A stretch of DNA of 64,000 nucleotides. Source: JACCZX01 sp963801035 (lineage in GTDB: Bacteria; Pseudomonadota; Gammaproteobacteria; Burkholderiales; Burkholderiaceae_F). Below are positions 1-9,342 of the stretch, one piece after another; positions within the stretch are counted from its first letter, which is position 1, and each line of letters starts with the position of its first letter. The translations under genes and the position numbers were made by a program. The DNA is taken from assembly GCA_963801035.1 (NCBI GenBank), contig CAWDDF010000009.1:1-64000 (forward strand). The letters are read 5' to 3'. The notes beneath the pieces are model-generated. The model was not told the origin of the DNA and searched no databases. It was given only the letters and a program-made list of their open reading frames with translations.

Positions 1-584
1 TATTTGGTGTTCCAATCCACGGCAGCCGGCTGATCTCATCCCACTGTGCGCCGTCGACGCGGTCGGCCCACGCAGCGGGCGCCGCGACCCGATAAATCAA
101 GCGCCGCAGTGGCAGCGCGATAAATGCCTGCGCTCGACAGCATCTCCAAAGAAAAAGCTTGCGTCGAGCTCGCCCCAGCACGCCCGCCAAGGCCGCACCT
201 GACATCTCGTGATGCAGCTCAGCTTCAGACGCGGATGCGTGTCGCGCGCGAGCGCGAGCAGCTCTCCAAGCCGGTTCGACTCCGGATCGGCGACCGTGCC
301 GATGCGCAGCAGCCCCGAAACATCACCCTGCATCTCCTTCGCGGTGCGCTTCACGTCGTCAGCAGCGCTCAACACGATGCGCGCGCGCTCAAGCAACTCA
401 CTGCCGGCGGCGGTCAACTGCATTCCAGTCGATGCTCGCTCGAACAGGCGCACACCCAGCTCGCCTTCAAGCGCCTTGATATGGCCGCTGACGCAGGCCG
501 GCTCAGATGAAGCCGCTCGGCTGCCCGCGTTAAATGGTTTTCGTCGGCTACCGCCGCAAACGTTCGAAGCTGATAAAGCTCCAT
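1..584 (-). pseudogene. LysR-family transcriptional regulator, frameshifted and cut by the window edge
   Basis: The start at 584 follows a good GAGAAGG ribosome site. The first residues (MELYQLRTFAAVADENHLTR) are a textbook LysR winged helix. The frame breaks near 494, where one base is missing, and continues in another frame with the helix-turn-helix end (VSGHIKALEGELGVRLFE) and the linker. Further shifts near 215, 185 and 125 are needed to keep a plausible effector domain (HEMSGAALAG, GELDASFFFGD, then RRLIYRVAAPAAWADRVDG) open to base 1. The C-terminus lies outside the window. Family assignment is firm. Whether the gene is dead or the sequence is error-ridden at a contig end cannot be decided here. 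Confidence 0.8.
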
Positions 585-649
585 ATTTCGCCCTTCTCTC
601 GCCTCGCATCCCGCGATTGCGCACTGCCACAAACATTACCAGAAGCTAA

Positions 650-931
650 TCAAAATAGACGGATCGTAAGCATCTGAAATAACGATTTTATTTCCTCATA
701 TTTGGGCCGATTATCTCATGGTGCAAGGCAGCAACCTCCGCTGCCTGACCCGAAATTTGGAGGTCAATCATGATCAGTTGGACATTCAACCATTTAAACG
801 GCTTTTTCCCTCGCTCGTCCTCGAAGTCGACGACCCCGTAGCGCCCAAGGGCGGAGCTTGCGCAGGAGCCGCTTCCGCTGCTGACGGGGGATCCGCACCT
901 CGCTGAGCGACGCGCCGCGGCGCTTCGAAAC
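650..931. other. Intergenic region upstream of the DUF3563-like gene
   Basis: The stretch from about 640 to 720 is clearly AT-richer than its surroundings and separates the divergent LysR gene from the small gene on the plus strand, so it probably holds both promoters. A strong GGAGG site precedes an ATG at 770. That reading frame stops at a TAG (839-841) after 23 codons, then stays open to 1078. No other gene is supported here. Confidence 0.4.
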
Positions 932-1078
932 ATGTTCCCGAAGCTTTCGAGTTGGTTCGGGAGCCGACGCGACGCGTTGTATATCGGTGAAATCAACGAG
1001 TATTTGTCGCAGGCCAGTAACGTGACCGATCTCGAGCAGCGAATCCGAGTAATCGAGCGGCAGCGGCATTTCTCGTAG
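932..1078 (+). CDS. Small DUF3563-like protein (48 aa)
   Basis: The ORF encodes 48 residues. Its second half (EYLSQASNVTDLEQRIRVIE) resembles the conserved core of DUF3563, a family of roughly 50-residue proteobacterial proteins of unknown function that usually read YLAxxxDxxDLExRxRxLE. The same frame is open upstream as far as a TAG at 839-841, and beyond it to a well-placed ATG at 770 with GGAGG. The native protein may therefore be longer and interrupted by one nonsense codon, or the 932 ATG may be the true start, although it has no clear ribosome site. The family call rests on remembered pattern only. Confidence 0.5.
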   Translation: MFPKLSSWFGSRRDALYIGEINEYLSQASNVTDLEQRIRVIERQRHFS

Positions 1079-1159
1079 CAAGCGATAACGCCCCAAGCGG
1101 CGTGAACATTCAGCGCGAGTCAAGTTCGCAGCTTGACGCGCGGCGATAACAAGTCGTAG

Positions 1160-1195
1160 CGTGCGTCAGCCTTTGGCTGACCCATGCGCGACGCT
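1160..1195 (+). promoter_or_regulatory. Short inverted repeat over the start of the BTAD regulator gene
   Basis: A perfect 7-bp inverted repeat (GTCAGCC-TTT-GGCTGAC, 1165-1181) sits directly before the ATG at 1184, where a ribosome site would be expected. It has no T-tract. It could be a translation-limiting hairpin or an operator. The function is inferred only. Confidence 0.3.
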
Positions 1196-4100
1196 CACTT
1201 TGCGGTCTCGATCAAAACGAGCGCGCCCTCGCTCGAGGGCGTTATTGAGCGTAAACGGCTGCTTGACGCATTGACGCAGCTGCAGGCGCCGGCCAAGTGG
1301 CTTCAGGCCCCGTCCGGCACCGGCAAATCAACATTAGCTGCCAGCTATGCGCGCGCTCGCAAGATGCCGCTCATGTGGTATCGCCTCGATGAGCGCGACA
1401 ACGACCCTGCCTTCTTTTATGCCGAATTTGGCAACGCGATAAAGACTCAGGCGCGGTTGACCAAGCAGTTGCCGAAGTTTTCGAGCGACGATCACGATCG
1501 GCAGCACACTTTTGCTCAGCGGTTTGCTGCAGCGCTGAGCGAGCAGCCACCAAAGGCGACACTGTTCGTGCTGGACGACGTTCAGTCCATCGCAAACGAA
1601 TCGATGCAGCAGGCGCTAACCGCGCTTGTGCTCGCGACAGCAAAGGGGCATGAGCTTCTGTTCGTTTCCCAGTCGACTCCACCTACGGCATTTTTCGATG
1701 CGATCGCGGCGCGGCAACTTGCGTTGCTGAACGACGCCGACCTGCATTTCGATCTTGCCGAATGCAAGGCGATGATTTCCGCATTGCGAATCCGCGGCGA
1801 ACACGGCGAAAGCATCGCTGCCTTGACAGGCGGGCACGCGGGGGCATTGATTCTCGCCTGTGAACTGTTGCGCGGTACAGACCCAAAAAGCGCGCTCGGC
1901 GTTGAAACTGTGGAGCGTGTTCATTCGCATTTGTTGACGAAGCTGGTGGAGCGTATGGCGCACGCACGACGCGACTTGCTCCTGCAAACGGCCTTCGTGA
2001 CCGAACTCACGCGACCTATCGCGGAGCAGCTGGCCGGAGGCGACGCGGCGGCCGAGATCGATGCGCTGGTCGACAGCGGTTTGCTGCGCCGTGTAGGTAG
2101 TGCGGCGGACGAAACGTTCGAAGCGCACGGGCTGGTGCAACAAGGCATTCGTGCCTTGGTCCACCGCCGCTTCGACCTGCTCAGACGCGGGATCTCGCCG
2201 AAAGGACCGCGACGATTCTGGTCTCGCAAGGCCAAGCCGAATCCGCCTTCGCACTTCTTGTTGAGATCGGCTCGAGTGCACGTGCATTAACTGTTCTGCG
2301 GCGGCTGGCCGAGCGCTATGCCGCACAGGGACAGGTCGATTTGTTGATGAGCTCGATTGCCAAGTTGCAGACTGCCGATGTTCAGCGCGACGCATGGCTT
2401 TGCTTTTGGACTGGCCAGGCGCTTTTGCGGATCAACGAAGAACAAGCGCGTGTCTGGTTCGCCCATGCCTATGCAGCATTTGAGGCCGATAACAACCCAT
2501 CGGGCATGAGACTGGCGGCAGCCAGCAGCGTCATTGCCTTGACGCTCGAGTGGGCCGACCTACAGCAACTCGACGCGTGGATCGCGCGGCATTCGGCTGC
2601 GAATGGCGACGTGATGGTCGTCGATGCCGATCGCTTCGAACCTTACTTATTGATGGGCATCATTTGTGTCGCATTGGTGCGCGGCTCGTATCCGGCTCAG
2701 ATCGACGCCGATGCGGTGATTGCACGGATGCGAATCCTTCTGGAATCGCCGGCCGTATGGTTGTCGGACGATCAAAGAGTACAAGCCGCGACCATACTAA
2801 TGAAGCACGGACATGCATTTGTTCGTCACGAGCTAGCGCGCACCGTCATCATCGCAACTCGCTCGCTGCAGCAGCGTTCCACCGGCGGAGCGCTACATCG
2901 CGGGCGTTGGTTGATCGCAGCTTCGCTCACGCAGTTGACCAGAGGGGACATAGCGGAAGCCGCGATCGATCTAAACGAGGCGCGCGCCTTGGCGAAGCAA
3001 TCAGACTCTGCTCGTTTGGCCTTCGAGGTGGGTTTCGCGGCCACAAATCACTTCATGAAGTCGCATAACTTGCCGCTGGCCGCCGAAGAGCTCAGCCGTC
3101 TCGAAGACATAGTGTTAAAGGCCCCGCCTGCTCAGCGTGCTGAATACTCGAGAATGAAAGCGCGACTACTGTTGTTGGATGGGCACCTCACAGAAGGTCT
3201 GCAGTGGGCTCGCGAGGCCTTGCATATGGCCGTCCCCGCTGGCCTGACGGCGGCTACTCTGCGTATGTTCGAGATCGAATTGATTTACGCCCTCGCCGCC
3301 AACGAGCGGATCGAATGAGGCACTTGAACTCGCGCGCAAACAGGAATACGAACCACGTGAAATGCGGCTGGCGATCGAAAATTGCCTGCGATTTTTGCTC
3401 GACACGTCTGATCTCGATGCGTTGCGCCTCGGCTTACAAAATGCCAGGCAAATCGGCTCGGCCAATTTCCTGGACCGAGCGCGCACGCAGCTGGCGCGAA
3501 TTTGCGAAGCAGCCCTTGCACACAGCATTGAAGCAGATTACGTGCTTCAGTTGATCGCCGCCAAGCAATTGGCGCCTCCGCCGCTGGCGGGACCCCATTG
3601 GCCGTGGCGGGTACACGTACGGGCGCTTGGCGGCTTTCGCCTGGATGTCGAGGGGAAGCGGTACCGCCCGTCTCACAAGGCCCAGGACAAGCCCCTGGAG
3701 CTACTCAAATTGCTGCTGACCTGCCAGGCGCTGGGGCGTGACTCGGCGGAAAAAGTTTGGATCGCCGAGCGTTTATGGCCTGATGCAGAGATCGACAATG
3801 CACGCAAATCGATGGATATGACGCTAGCTCGCTTACGCAAACTACTCGGTCACGAAGACTCAGTCGTCACACATGAAGGCAGATTGCAGTTGTCAACGAC
3901 GATGGTCTGGACCGATATTCGCGCGTTGCTTCACTCGATTTCCCACGCTCAGGTGAAACGCGATCGACATGCTATGGGCATCGCGAGCCCAAACAAAGAG
4001 GCGGCCGCAAGCATCACTACCTTGCTAGACAATTACACGGGCCCATTTCTGGCCGATGAAGAAGGGCCAGCGTGGCTCTTGGCGGGCAGGGAAGCGATCG

Positions 4101-4402
4101 CGGCGAGGGTTCGGCAGGCACTACTCGCAGCCGATGCGATGCTCGACGGCGCTGCGGACACAGTGCTCGTTTCAGCGTTGGAGAAAGCTTTCGCTGCCGA
4201 TCCGACGTCGGAAGACCTGGCTCAAGCACTGATGCGGGCGCATCTACGCCTTGGCCAAAATAGCGAAGCAATTCGAGTTCATCGCCGACTGCGTGAAATG
4301 CTGTCTTTGCTGCTAAGCATTGCGCCTTCGGCTGAATCGGACGATATTCGTGATCAAGCGTATGCCGCTGAATCGAAAAAGACTGCCAACGCAGTACCCT
4401 GA
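1184..4402 (+). CDS. Large P-loop ATPase / BTAD-domain transcriptional regulator, two frameshifts
   Basis: Three consecutive frames form one protein of about 1070 residues. Joins are needed near 2187 and near 3311. The N-terminus has a Walker A motif (APSGTGKST, residues 42-50) and a Walker B-like LFVLDD (about 127-132), as in MalT/LAL-type regulators. The middle is helical TPR-like sequence. The C-terminus (bases 3610-4330) has a winged helix starting HVRALGGFRLDVEG and a bacterial transcriptional activation (BTAD) domain. This order, with the DNA-binding domain at the C-terminus, is typical of proteobacterial BTAD regulators rather than LuxR LAL proteins. It lies just upstream of the 57-aa protein and the calpain gene and may regulate them. 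Its inducer is unknown. Confidence 0.8.
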
Positions 4403-4444
4403 GCTACAAGAAATCTCAATCTGTCCTAACTGAAAGGATCCGCA

Positions 4445-4618
4445 ATGGTTCAAGCCAATACCCTTCTCACCAAATTGAAAGACGCACTGAAGGCTGTCGA
4501 GAATGCACCTGCGTCGATGCAGCGCCGAGAGGAGATTGTGAAGGTGAAAGCGGCGCTGACTCGGGCTATTCAGGAATTAGGCACTACGCCCGGACCGTCG
4601 CCCAACGTTGATGACTGA
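4445..4618 (+). CDS. Small hypothetical protein (57 aa) before the calpain gene
   Basis: This short ORF has a well-placed AAGGA ribosome site and lies 42 bases after the regulator and about 25-50 bases before the protease gene. The product is mostly amphipathic helix rich in Lys, Glu and Ala (TLLTKLKDALKAVENAPASM), with a flexible Pro-rich end (TPGPSPNVDD). It has no signal peptide, Cys or membrane segment. I do not recognise a family. Its place suggests a partner, propeptide-like inhibitor or substrate of the protease, but this is inference from position only. Confidence 0.6.
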   Translation: MVQANTLLTKLKDALKAVENAPASMQRREEIVKVKAALTRAIQELGTTPGPSPNVDD

Positions 4619-4641
4619 CACACCACTCCTGCTGACGACCG

Positions 4642-5889
4642 TTGGTGGATTCTGTCGTCGATCAGGAAATGAAGAAGACTAAGCAATGGGCTCCCAACCC
4701 ATACGCGATCGCGCAGCTGTTACTCGACAACCTTAACATCGAGGGGGTATACGAATCGACCGGCGAGAAGGCCGATGAATTTTTACGCCGAGCATTCAAC
4801 GCGAAGGGGGAGCAATCGACTGTAACGGAGGCGGTTGAGTTGTTCCGACAACTCGCTTTGGCTGTGGGCCGCCCGATGTCGACGGCTCAGGTATTGGACC
4901 TTGCCGAAGCCAAGCGCGTAGCACAGCTGTTCAGGGTTGAACAGATAAAGCGCGTCCTTCCGTATCTTGTCCCGCTCTTGGATGCGGAGTTCGCGCTCAA
5001 CCAAGATGTTCAAAACCAGGAAGGGCAATCGGGCCGGACATGGTTTGCGGATGCAGGTCAGTTAATTATTGAGGACGCCTCCTATTTGGATCCGATTCAA
5101 GGCGCCGTCAGCAACTGCTATTTGATTTCAGCGATGATCGCCCTAGCTTGGATCAAGCCGCCTTCGTGGCAAACCGGTATGAGCTCCGCTCGATTTAAGC
5201 CACCTGAGGAAGCCGCGTTCGAGTGGCGGTTTCATAGCGAGCGTGGTCGCGAACGTAACCCCATCAAAATCACGGGTCGCATTCCAATCAATGCGAAAAG
5301 AAAGCCCCGCTACGCCCGTTCAGTATCGGGCGAATCCTGGCCTGCACTGCTCGAAAAGGCTTACGTGATGAAGATGCGGAGCGCTGATGCCACCGAGGCC
5401 GAGCCGACACTAGCCGACTATCAAGCGATCGAAAAGAAAGGTTCGACCCCCCCACGCGCATGCCAGGTTTTGGCCGGCGGTCTCATATCTGGAGAAATTC
5501 TCGATAGCGCTTCCGACGCGAAATTGTTTTCGTCGAGCCGTACCGGCTTAGTGAAAGCCTCCGGCGTTGTTCGGCGTCCTGTGATGGCATGGACGAAGGA
5601 TGACATCGGGGTCAAGGATCGAAGAGTCTGGGAGAAAACGGGACTCTGGCCAAACCATGCGTACGCAGTGTTAGGGGTGATGCCCTCCAAGCACATCGTT
5701 CTTCGCAATCCGCATGGTGTGGCGACAACTGTGCGCCGCGGTTATGCGACAGGCATGTGGCAACCTGCAGGTCGCGACCCGGTGGACCTCAACAAGAACG
5801 GAGTCTTCGCAATTTCACCTCCCTTGTTCTTTAAGCACTTTGAAGACATGGGCTGGGTGGAACACAAGCCTCAGCGCCGCCGCTCTTGA
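4642..5889 (+). CDS. Calpain-family (C2) cysteine protease
   Basis: The triad motifs of the calpain catalytic core are all visible, numbered from the TTG start. They are the Cys in IQGAVSNCYLISA (C159, calpain QGxxxxCWFL), the preserved SWPALLEKAYVM block (about 232-243), the His in WPNHAYAVLG (H339) and the Asn in VLRNPHG (N356). The roughly 130-residue N-terminal region is not recognised. No signal peptide or Ca-binding C2L or EF-hand domain is apparent, so this is probably a cytoplasmic bacterial calpain-like enzyme whose activation is unknown. The start is uncertain: TTG at 4642 lacks a ribosome site, and ATG at 4669 follows AGGA closely. It probably forms a unit with the 57-aa gene. Confidence 0.85.
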   Translation: MVDSVVDQEMKKTKQWAPNPYAIAQLLLDNLNIEGVYESTGEKADEFLRRAFNAKGEQSTVTEAVELFRQLALAVGRPMSTAQVLDLAEAKRVAQLFRVEQIKRVLPYLVPLLDAEFALNQDVQNQEGQSGRTWFADAGQLIIEDASYLDPIQGAVSNCYLISAMIALAWIKPPSWQTGMSSARFKPPEEAAFEWRFHSERGRERNPIKITGRIPINAKRKPRYARSVSGESWPALLEKAYVMKMRSADATEAEPTLADYQAIEKKGSTPPRACQVLAGGLISGEILDSASDAKLFSSSRTGLVKASGVVRRPVMAWTKDDIGVKDRRVWEKTGLWPNHAYAVLGVMPSKHIVLRNPHGVATTVRRGYATGMWQPAGRDPVDLNKNGVFAISPPLFFKHFEDMGWVEHKPQRRRS

Positions 5890-5907
5890 GCGGGTACCAG
5901 CGATGAT

Positions 5908-6369
5908 TCAAGCTGTCGCGAATAGCTCTCTGCGTCCGATCGCCTCGCACTTGCGTTGGATCTTGCGCTCCATTTGAGCGCGTTTGACGATCGCGAAGCG
6001 GATTTCGCCTTCGCAGACAATTTCCTGCTCATCGCTGGCCCGAACCCAGAAACTGGCTTCGTGATCGCCGATACCTGTCACCCATCCATCGATGGTGATC
6101 AATGCGCCGGGCGGTATCGGTGCGCGATGCTTGCACTGCATCGACACCACCACGATGGATTCTTCTTTGTGATCAAGATGCAGCTGCAATTCGAACGCAC
6201 AGATCGATTCGAGTACTGCGATCAGGTAGCCGTTCGACATTGCGTTTAAAAGCCGATCGGAATAGCTCTTGCCATGCGGTAGCGCACCGAGCATTCGCCG
6301 GGACGTCTGATCTGCTGGAACGGTGTATGTCTCGCTGAACAAGATTTGGCTGATCGCGCAATGTTTCAT
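5908..6369 (-). CDS. Hotdog-fold thioesterase, fluoroacetyl-CoA thioesterase-like
   Basis: The 153-residue protein has the length and pattern of a single-domain hotdog thioesterase of the FlK-like group: an early helix-preceding segment (LNAMSNGYLIAVLESICAFE) and a later strand set (GALITIDGWVTGIGDHEASF, then VCEGEIRFAIV). Proteins of this group hydrolyse small acyl-CoA esters and dimerise in the cytoplasm. The real substrate cannot be read from sequence. It is convergent with the calpain gene (18-base gap) and has no obvious operon partner. Confidence 0.7.
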   Translation of the reverse strand: MKHCAISQILFSETYTVPADQTSRRMLGALPHGKSYSDRLLNAMSNGYLIAVLESICAFELQLHLDHKEESIVVVSMQCKHRAPIPPGALITIDGWVTGIGDHEASFWVRASDEQEIVCEGEIRFAIVKRAQMERKIQRKCEAIGRRELFATA

Positions 6370-6428
6370 TTTTTGTCGTCGCTGTTGCTTCAGCCCTGAC
6401 TGGACTCGTGATTGTTAATGCGGCATTG

Positions 6429-6461
6429 AAAAAGTCGTAGCGCCGGGGGCGACGCTACGAC
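6429..6461 (-). terminator. Rho-independent terminator of the small lipoprotein gene
   Basis: A perfect 9-bp stem (GTCGTAGCG / CGCTACGAC, 6434-6461) has a 10-base loop. On the minus strand it is followed by five T (A-run at 6429-6433). It lies 13 bases after the stop of the 40-aa lipoprotein. Confidence 0.75.
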
Positions 6462-6473
6462 TCCTTTCACTTC

Positions 6474-6596
6474 TTAAGCACCCTTGTAGATTTCAACTTG
6501 CTCTTCGGTGAAATCGGCCGAGGGTACGGTGACACAGCCCGTAGCAAAAAGCGCGAAAAGGGCGGTGGCGATCACTGACAGAACTTTGCGTTTCAT
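6474..6596 (-). CDS. Small lipoprotein (40 aa)
   Basis: The ORF starts with an ATG at 6596 preceded by AGGAG and encodes 40 residues. The N-terminus is a lipoprotein signal: positive start (MKRK), hydrophobic stretch (VLSVIATALFALFA), then TGC as the lipobox. That leaves a mature peptide of only about 21 residues after the Cys (CVTVPSADFTEEQVEIYKGA). A convincing terminator follows. The gene resembles entericidin-like or other tiny outer-membrane lipoproteins in architecture only; no family is recognised. Confidence 0.7.
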   Translation of the reverse strand: MKRKVLSVIATALFALFATGCVTVPSADFTEEQVEIYKGA

Positions 6597-6676
6597 AACT
6601 ATCTCCTAAGTTGGACTGCTGGTTAACTCCCATTTGGGAGGCTTACATCAACGGAATGCACCGATGATTTGAGTGC

Positions 6677-7105
6677 TCAGAACTGCGCAGAGATGGCGGA
6701 CTCCAACGCTGCGTGTTGCGCGGCTTTGTTGACGCGCCACCACTGAACCAGCGCATCAAAATCGCCACCGAATTTCGCCTGTTTAAGTTCCTCGTAATTC
6801 GCGCCGCACTCGACCGCGTGCGGTCCTTCTGTGCCGCGCGTCGTACCGAGGTAGTCGCAGACCCAAAAGCCTTTCTCGAGCTCGGCGGTCTTGGCTGCGC
6901 TGTCGTGGCCTTTAATCGCCGCCAGGGCGGCTGCAGCTTCGGCAGGGGTGCCCACATCGGGCGGTGTCGCATAGGCCGGTGACTGGAAGGCAATGGCGGC
7001 CGCAACAAGCAGCGACCCCAAGATCATCGCGGCGGGTGCCGAGCCCAGTTGCGCGGGCCGGCGACGTTTGGCTACTACTGGAAATCTGGAAGTACGTGAT
7101 GTCAT
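6677..7105 (-). CDS. Exported hypothetical protein (142 aa)
   Basis: The N-terminus has a charged region followed by a hydrophobic helix and an Ala-X-Ala-like cleavage site (MILGSLLVAAAIAFQSPAYA), so the protein is probably secreted to the periplasm. The mature part is about 95 residues with two Cys (FWVCDYLGT and HAVECGANYEELK) that may form a disulfide, and a Trp pair (VQWWRVNKAAQH). It is not recognised. It lies 80 bases upstream of, and in the same direction as, the small lipoprotein gene, so the two may be cotranscribed. Confidence 0.6.
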   Translation of the reverse strand: MTSRTSRFPVVAKRRRPAQLGSAPAAMILGSLLVAAAIAFQSPAYATPPDVGTPAEAAAALAAIKGHDSAAKTAELEKGFWVCDYLGTTRGTEGPHAVECGANYEELKQAKFGGDFDALVQWWRVNKAAQHAALESAISAQF

Positions 7106-7267
7106 GGTTGGCTCCGGTTAATTCCGGCTCATGCCGGCATGGAAAGCACTTTGAGGCGGAGCCACCCACCGATTACCCACAGGTTCGAAAATCCGCTTAG
7201 GAGCTCGAAAAATCCCAAACCGGCCGGCGAGTTATCGTTGCGGCCCTGCTGATACGGCTCCCCCGAA

Positions 7268-7921
7268 ATGCGCGTTCTTGTCGTCGAAGACGATCCGATG
7301 ATTGGCGAGGCAGTCGTAACGGGCCTCTCCGCCGACGGCTACGCGGTCGATTGGGTGCGCGATGGACGGTCGGCTGAGCTATCGATGGGTACACACCCGT
7401 ACTCGCTGGTGCTGCTCGATATTGGTTTGCCTGCGCGTGATGGCATCGAAGTGCTCAAAGCGATGCGCGGGCGCAAGCTCGACGTTCCGGTATTGATCAT
7501 TACGGCGCGCGACACCGTCGCCGATCGCATCGCGGGACTCGACGCGGGGGCCGACGACTATCTGGTGAAGCCCTTTGATCTCGACGAGTTGTCCGCGCGC
7601 GTGCGCGCGTTGCTCAGACGTGCGGCAGGTCGGGCCGAACCGCTGATTCAGCGCGGTGCATTGACATTGAACCCAGCGACGCACGAGGTCCGGCTGCACG
7701 GTAAATCGGTCGATGTCTCCGCGCGCGAATTCGCGCTGCTGCTCGCGCTTGCCGAGCGGGCAGGCAGTGTTGTGTCGCGTGCACAGCTTGAAGAGAAGTT
7801 GTATGGGTGGAACGAAGCAGTCGGCAGCAACGCCATCGAAGTTCACGTTCACAACCTGCGGCGAAAGCTCGGCGAATCGGTCATCCGCAACGTGCGCGGA
7901 CTCGGCTATACGCTCGACTGA
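7268..7921 (+). CDS. OmpR/PhoB-type response regulator, QseB/PmrA-like
   Basis: A receiver domain (residues 1-115) carries acidic D8/D9, phosphoacceptor D51 in LVLLDIGLPARDG, and K101 in DYLVKPFDL. A winged-helix DNA-binding domain ends the protein (VEVHVHNLRRKLGE region, then VRGLGYTLD). Length 217 is normal for the family. It overlaps the kinase gene by one base (TGATG), which shows translational coupling. The QseB/PmrA subgroup is inferred from overall pattern and from a CTTAAG-N5-CTTAAG box at the operon's 3' end, the known PmrA-type target. The intergenic region upstream (7105-7268) shows no such box. Confidence 0.85.
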   Translation: MRVLVVEDDPMIGEAVVTGLSADGYAVDWVRDGRSAELSMGTHPYSLVLLDIGLPARDGIEVLKAMRGRKLDVPVLIITARDTVADRIAGLDAGADDYLVKPFDLDELSARVRALLRRAAGRAEPLIQRGALTLNPATHEVRLHGKSVDVSAREFALLLALAERAGSVVSRAQLEEKLYGWNEAVGSNAIEVHVHNLRRKLGESVIRNVRGLGYTLD

Positions 7922-9267
7922 TGCGTCCGCCTTCGATACGCCGCCGCCTGCTCATCGCCTTACTTGGCGCTTTGCTCGGCGCCGGAATCATTGCGGCTAT
8001 CGCGACGTACGCGTCGGCGCGCGGCGAAGTCGATGCCCTGCTCGATGAAGAGCTGCGACAGATCGCGCTTTCACTACGCGATCACGCGCAAATCGATCTG
8101 CAGCGGTTGCAGCGTGCGAGCGACGATCCCGAGCTACGAGCCCTGGTGCAAATCTGGGATCCTGCGTTCGACCGTCCATACAGTTCGCGCGCGATCGATC
8201 CGCTGCCGCGTCTCAGCGCAGAAGGCTTTGCGACGGTGGAGCATGACGGGCGCTCATGGCGGGTCTACGCAACGCGATCGGGCAAGCAAGTCGTGCAAGT
8301 CGCGCAGCCGACGGCATTACGCGCCGAGCTTGCCGCACGAAGCGCAGGCAGGCTGTTGTTGCCGGTCGTCATCGTGCTGCCGTTTCTCGGCCTGCTCGGC
8401 TGGTGGATTGTCGGCCGCGGGCTGGCGCCGCTCGCCGTTGTGGCGCAAACACTATCGCAGCGCGACCCGACGTCCCTGCAGCCAATTGCGGTCGATAGAT
8501 TGCCGATCGAAGTTCGGCCGCTGGTTGAATCGTTGAACGCGCTGCTGCAACGACTCGATCAGTCACTCGATACGCAGCGTCGCTTCGCCGCCGATGCAGC
8601 GCACGAGTTGCGAACGCCGCTTACGGCGCTGACGCTGCAGATTCAGCTTGCAGCCCGCGCAGAATCGCTTGAGGAGCGTGCGATCGCCTTGGATCGAATG
8701 GAGCAGGGAGTCAGACGAGCGACGCGGCTGGTTCAGCAACTGTTGACGATGGCGCGGCTGGATCCGGAGGCCGCGCAAAACCCGGCTGCGCCGACGGACC
8801 TTGCAGCTGTTGCAACCGCGGTCGTGGATGAGTTGCGACCGCTGGCTGCGCAAAAATCGATCGTCCTTGATGTTGATGCCCGAACGCCCGCGTGGGTCCT
8901 GGGCCAGGACGATGCGCTGCGCATCCTGCTGACGAATCTGGTCGACAACGCAATTCGTTACACGCCGACGAGCGGCCGCGTTAACGTTTCGGTGCAAAGC
9001 GTCGCCGGAACTGTGCAGCTGATCGTGCAGGACACCGGGCCGGGTATCCCTGCCGATGAGCGGGAACGCGTGTTCGATCGGTTCTATCGCGGCCGCGACG
9101 CCTCTGTCGGCGGCAGCGGACTGGGTCTCGCGATCGTGCGGCAGATCGCCGGCTTGCATGGGGGCAGCATCACGCTGTCAGCGGTTGATGCAGGGAGCGG
9201 CACGCAGGCGCTGGCGACTTTCCCCGCGGCGCAGTCAGGGCAGGCGTCCCGGCCGCCGCAACCTTAA
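7921..9267 (+). CDS. Sensor histidine kinase, QseC/PmrB-like
   Basis: The start at 7921 overlaps the regulator's stop. The 448-residue protein has TM1 (about 9-31), a small periplasmic sensor of about 110 residues, TM2 (about 145-165) followed by GRGLAPL and a HAMP-like linker, then HisKA with phosphorylated H228 in AADAAHELRTPL. An HATPase domain follows (N-box NLVDNAIRYTP, G1 DTGPGIP, F FDRFYRG, G2 GGSGLGLAIV). It should autophosphorylate and pass phosphate to D51 of the adjacent regulator. The ligand is unknown; cations, cationic peptides or pH are typical for this subgroup. Confidence 0.9.
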   Translation: MRPPSIRRRLLIALLGALLGAGIIAAIATYASARGEVDALLDEELRQIALSLRDHAQIDLQRLQRASDDPELRALVQIWDPAFDRPYSSRAIDPLPRLSAEGFATVEHDGRSWRVYATRSGKQVVQVAQPTALRAELAARSAGRLLLPVVIVLPFLGLLGWWIVGRGLAPLAVVAQTLSQRDPTSLQPIAVDRLPIEVRPLVESLNALLQRLDQSLDTQRRFAADAAHELRTPLTALTLQIQLAARAESLEERAIALDRMEQGVRRATRLVQQLLTMARLDPEAAQNPAAPTDLAAVATAVVDELRPLAAQKSIVLDVDARTPAWVLGQDDALRILLTNLVDNAIRYTPTSGRVNVSVQSVAGTVQLIVQDTGPGIPADERERVFDRFYRGRDASVGGSGLGLAIVRQIAGLHGGSITLSAVDAGSGTQALATFPAAQSGQASRPPQP

Positions 9268-9279
9268 GTTGCCCTTAAG
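9263..9279 (+). promoter_or_regulatory. PmrA/QseB-type box (CTTAAG-N5-CTTAAG)
   Basis: Two exact CTTAAG hexamers are separated by five bases (TTGCC), which matches the described PmrA binding consensus of YTTAAK repeats with 5-bp spacing. It overlaps the last codons of the kinase gene, the expected recognition site of the response regulator encoded upstream. Its position at the 3' end rather than the 5' end of the operon is unusual. Confidence 0.6.
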
Positions 9280-9342
9280 AATCGACCAGTACGGTTCGTT
9301 TCGTTGCTCGCAAGAGCAAGCTCATTCGAGATATGCGCACCC

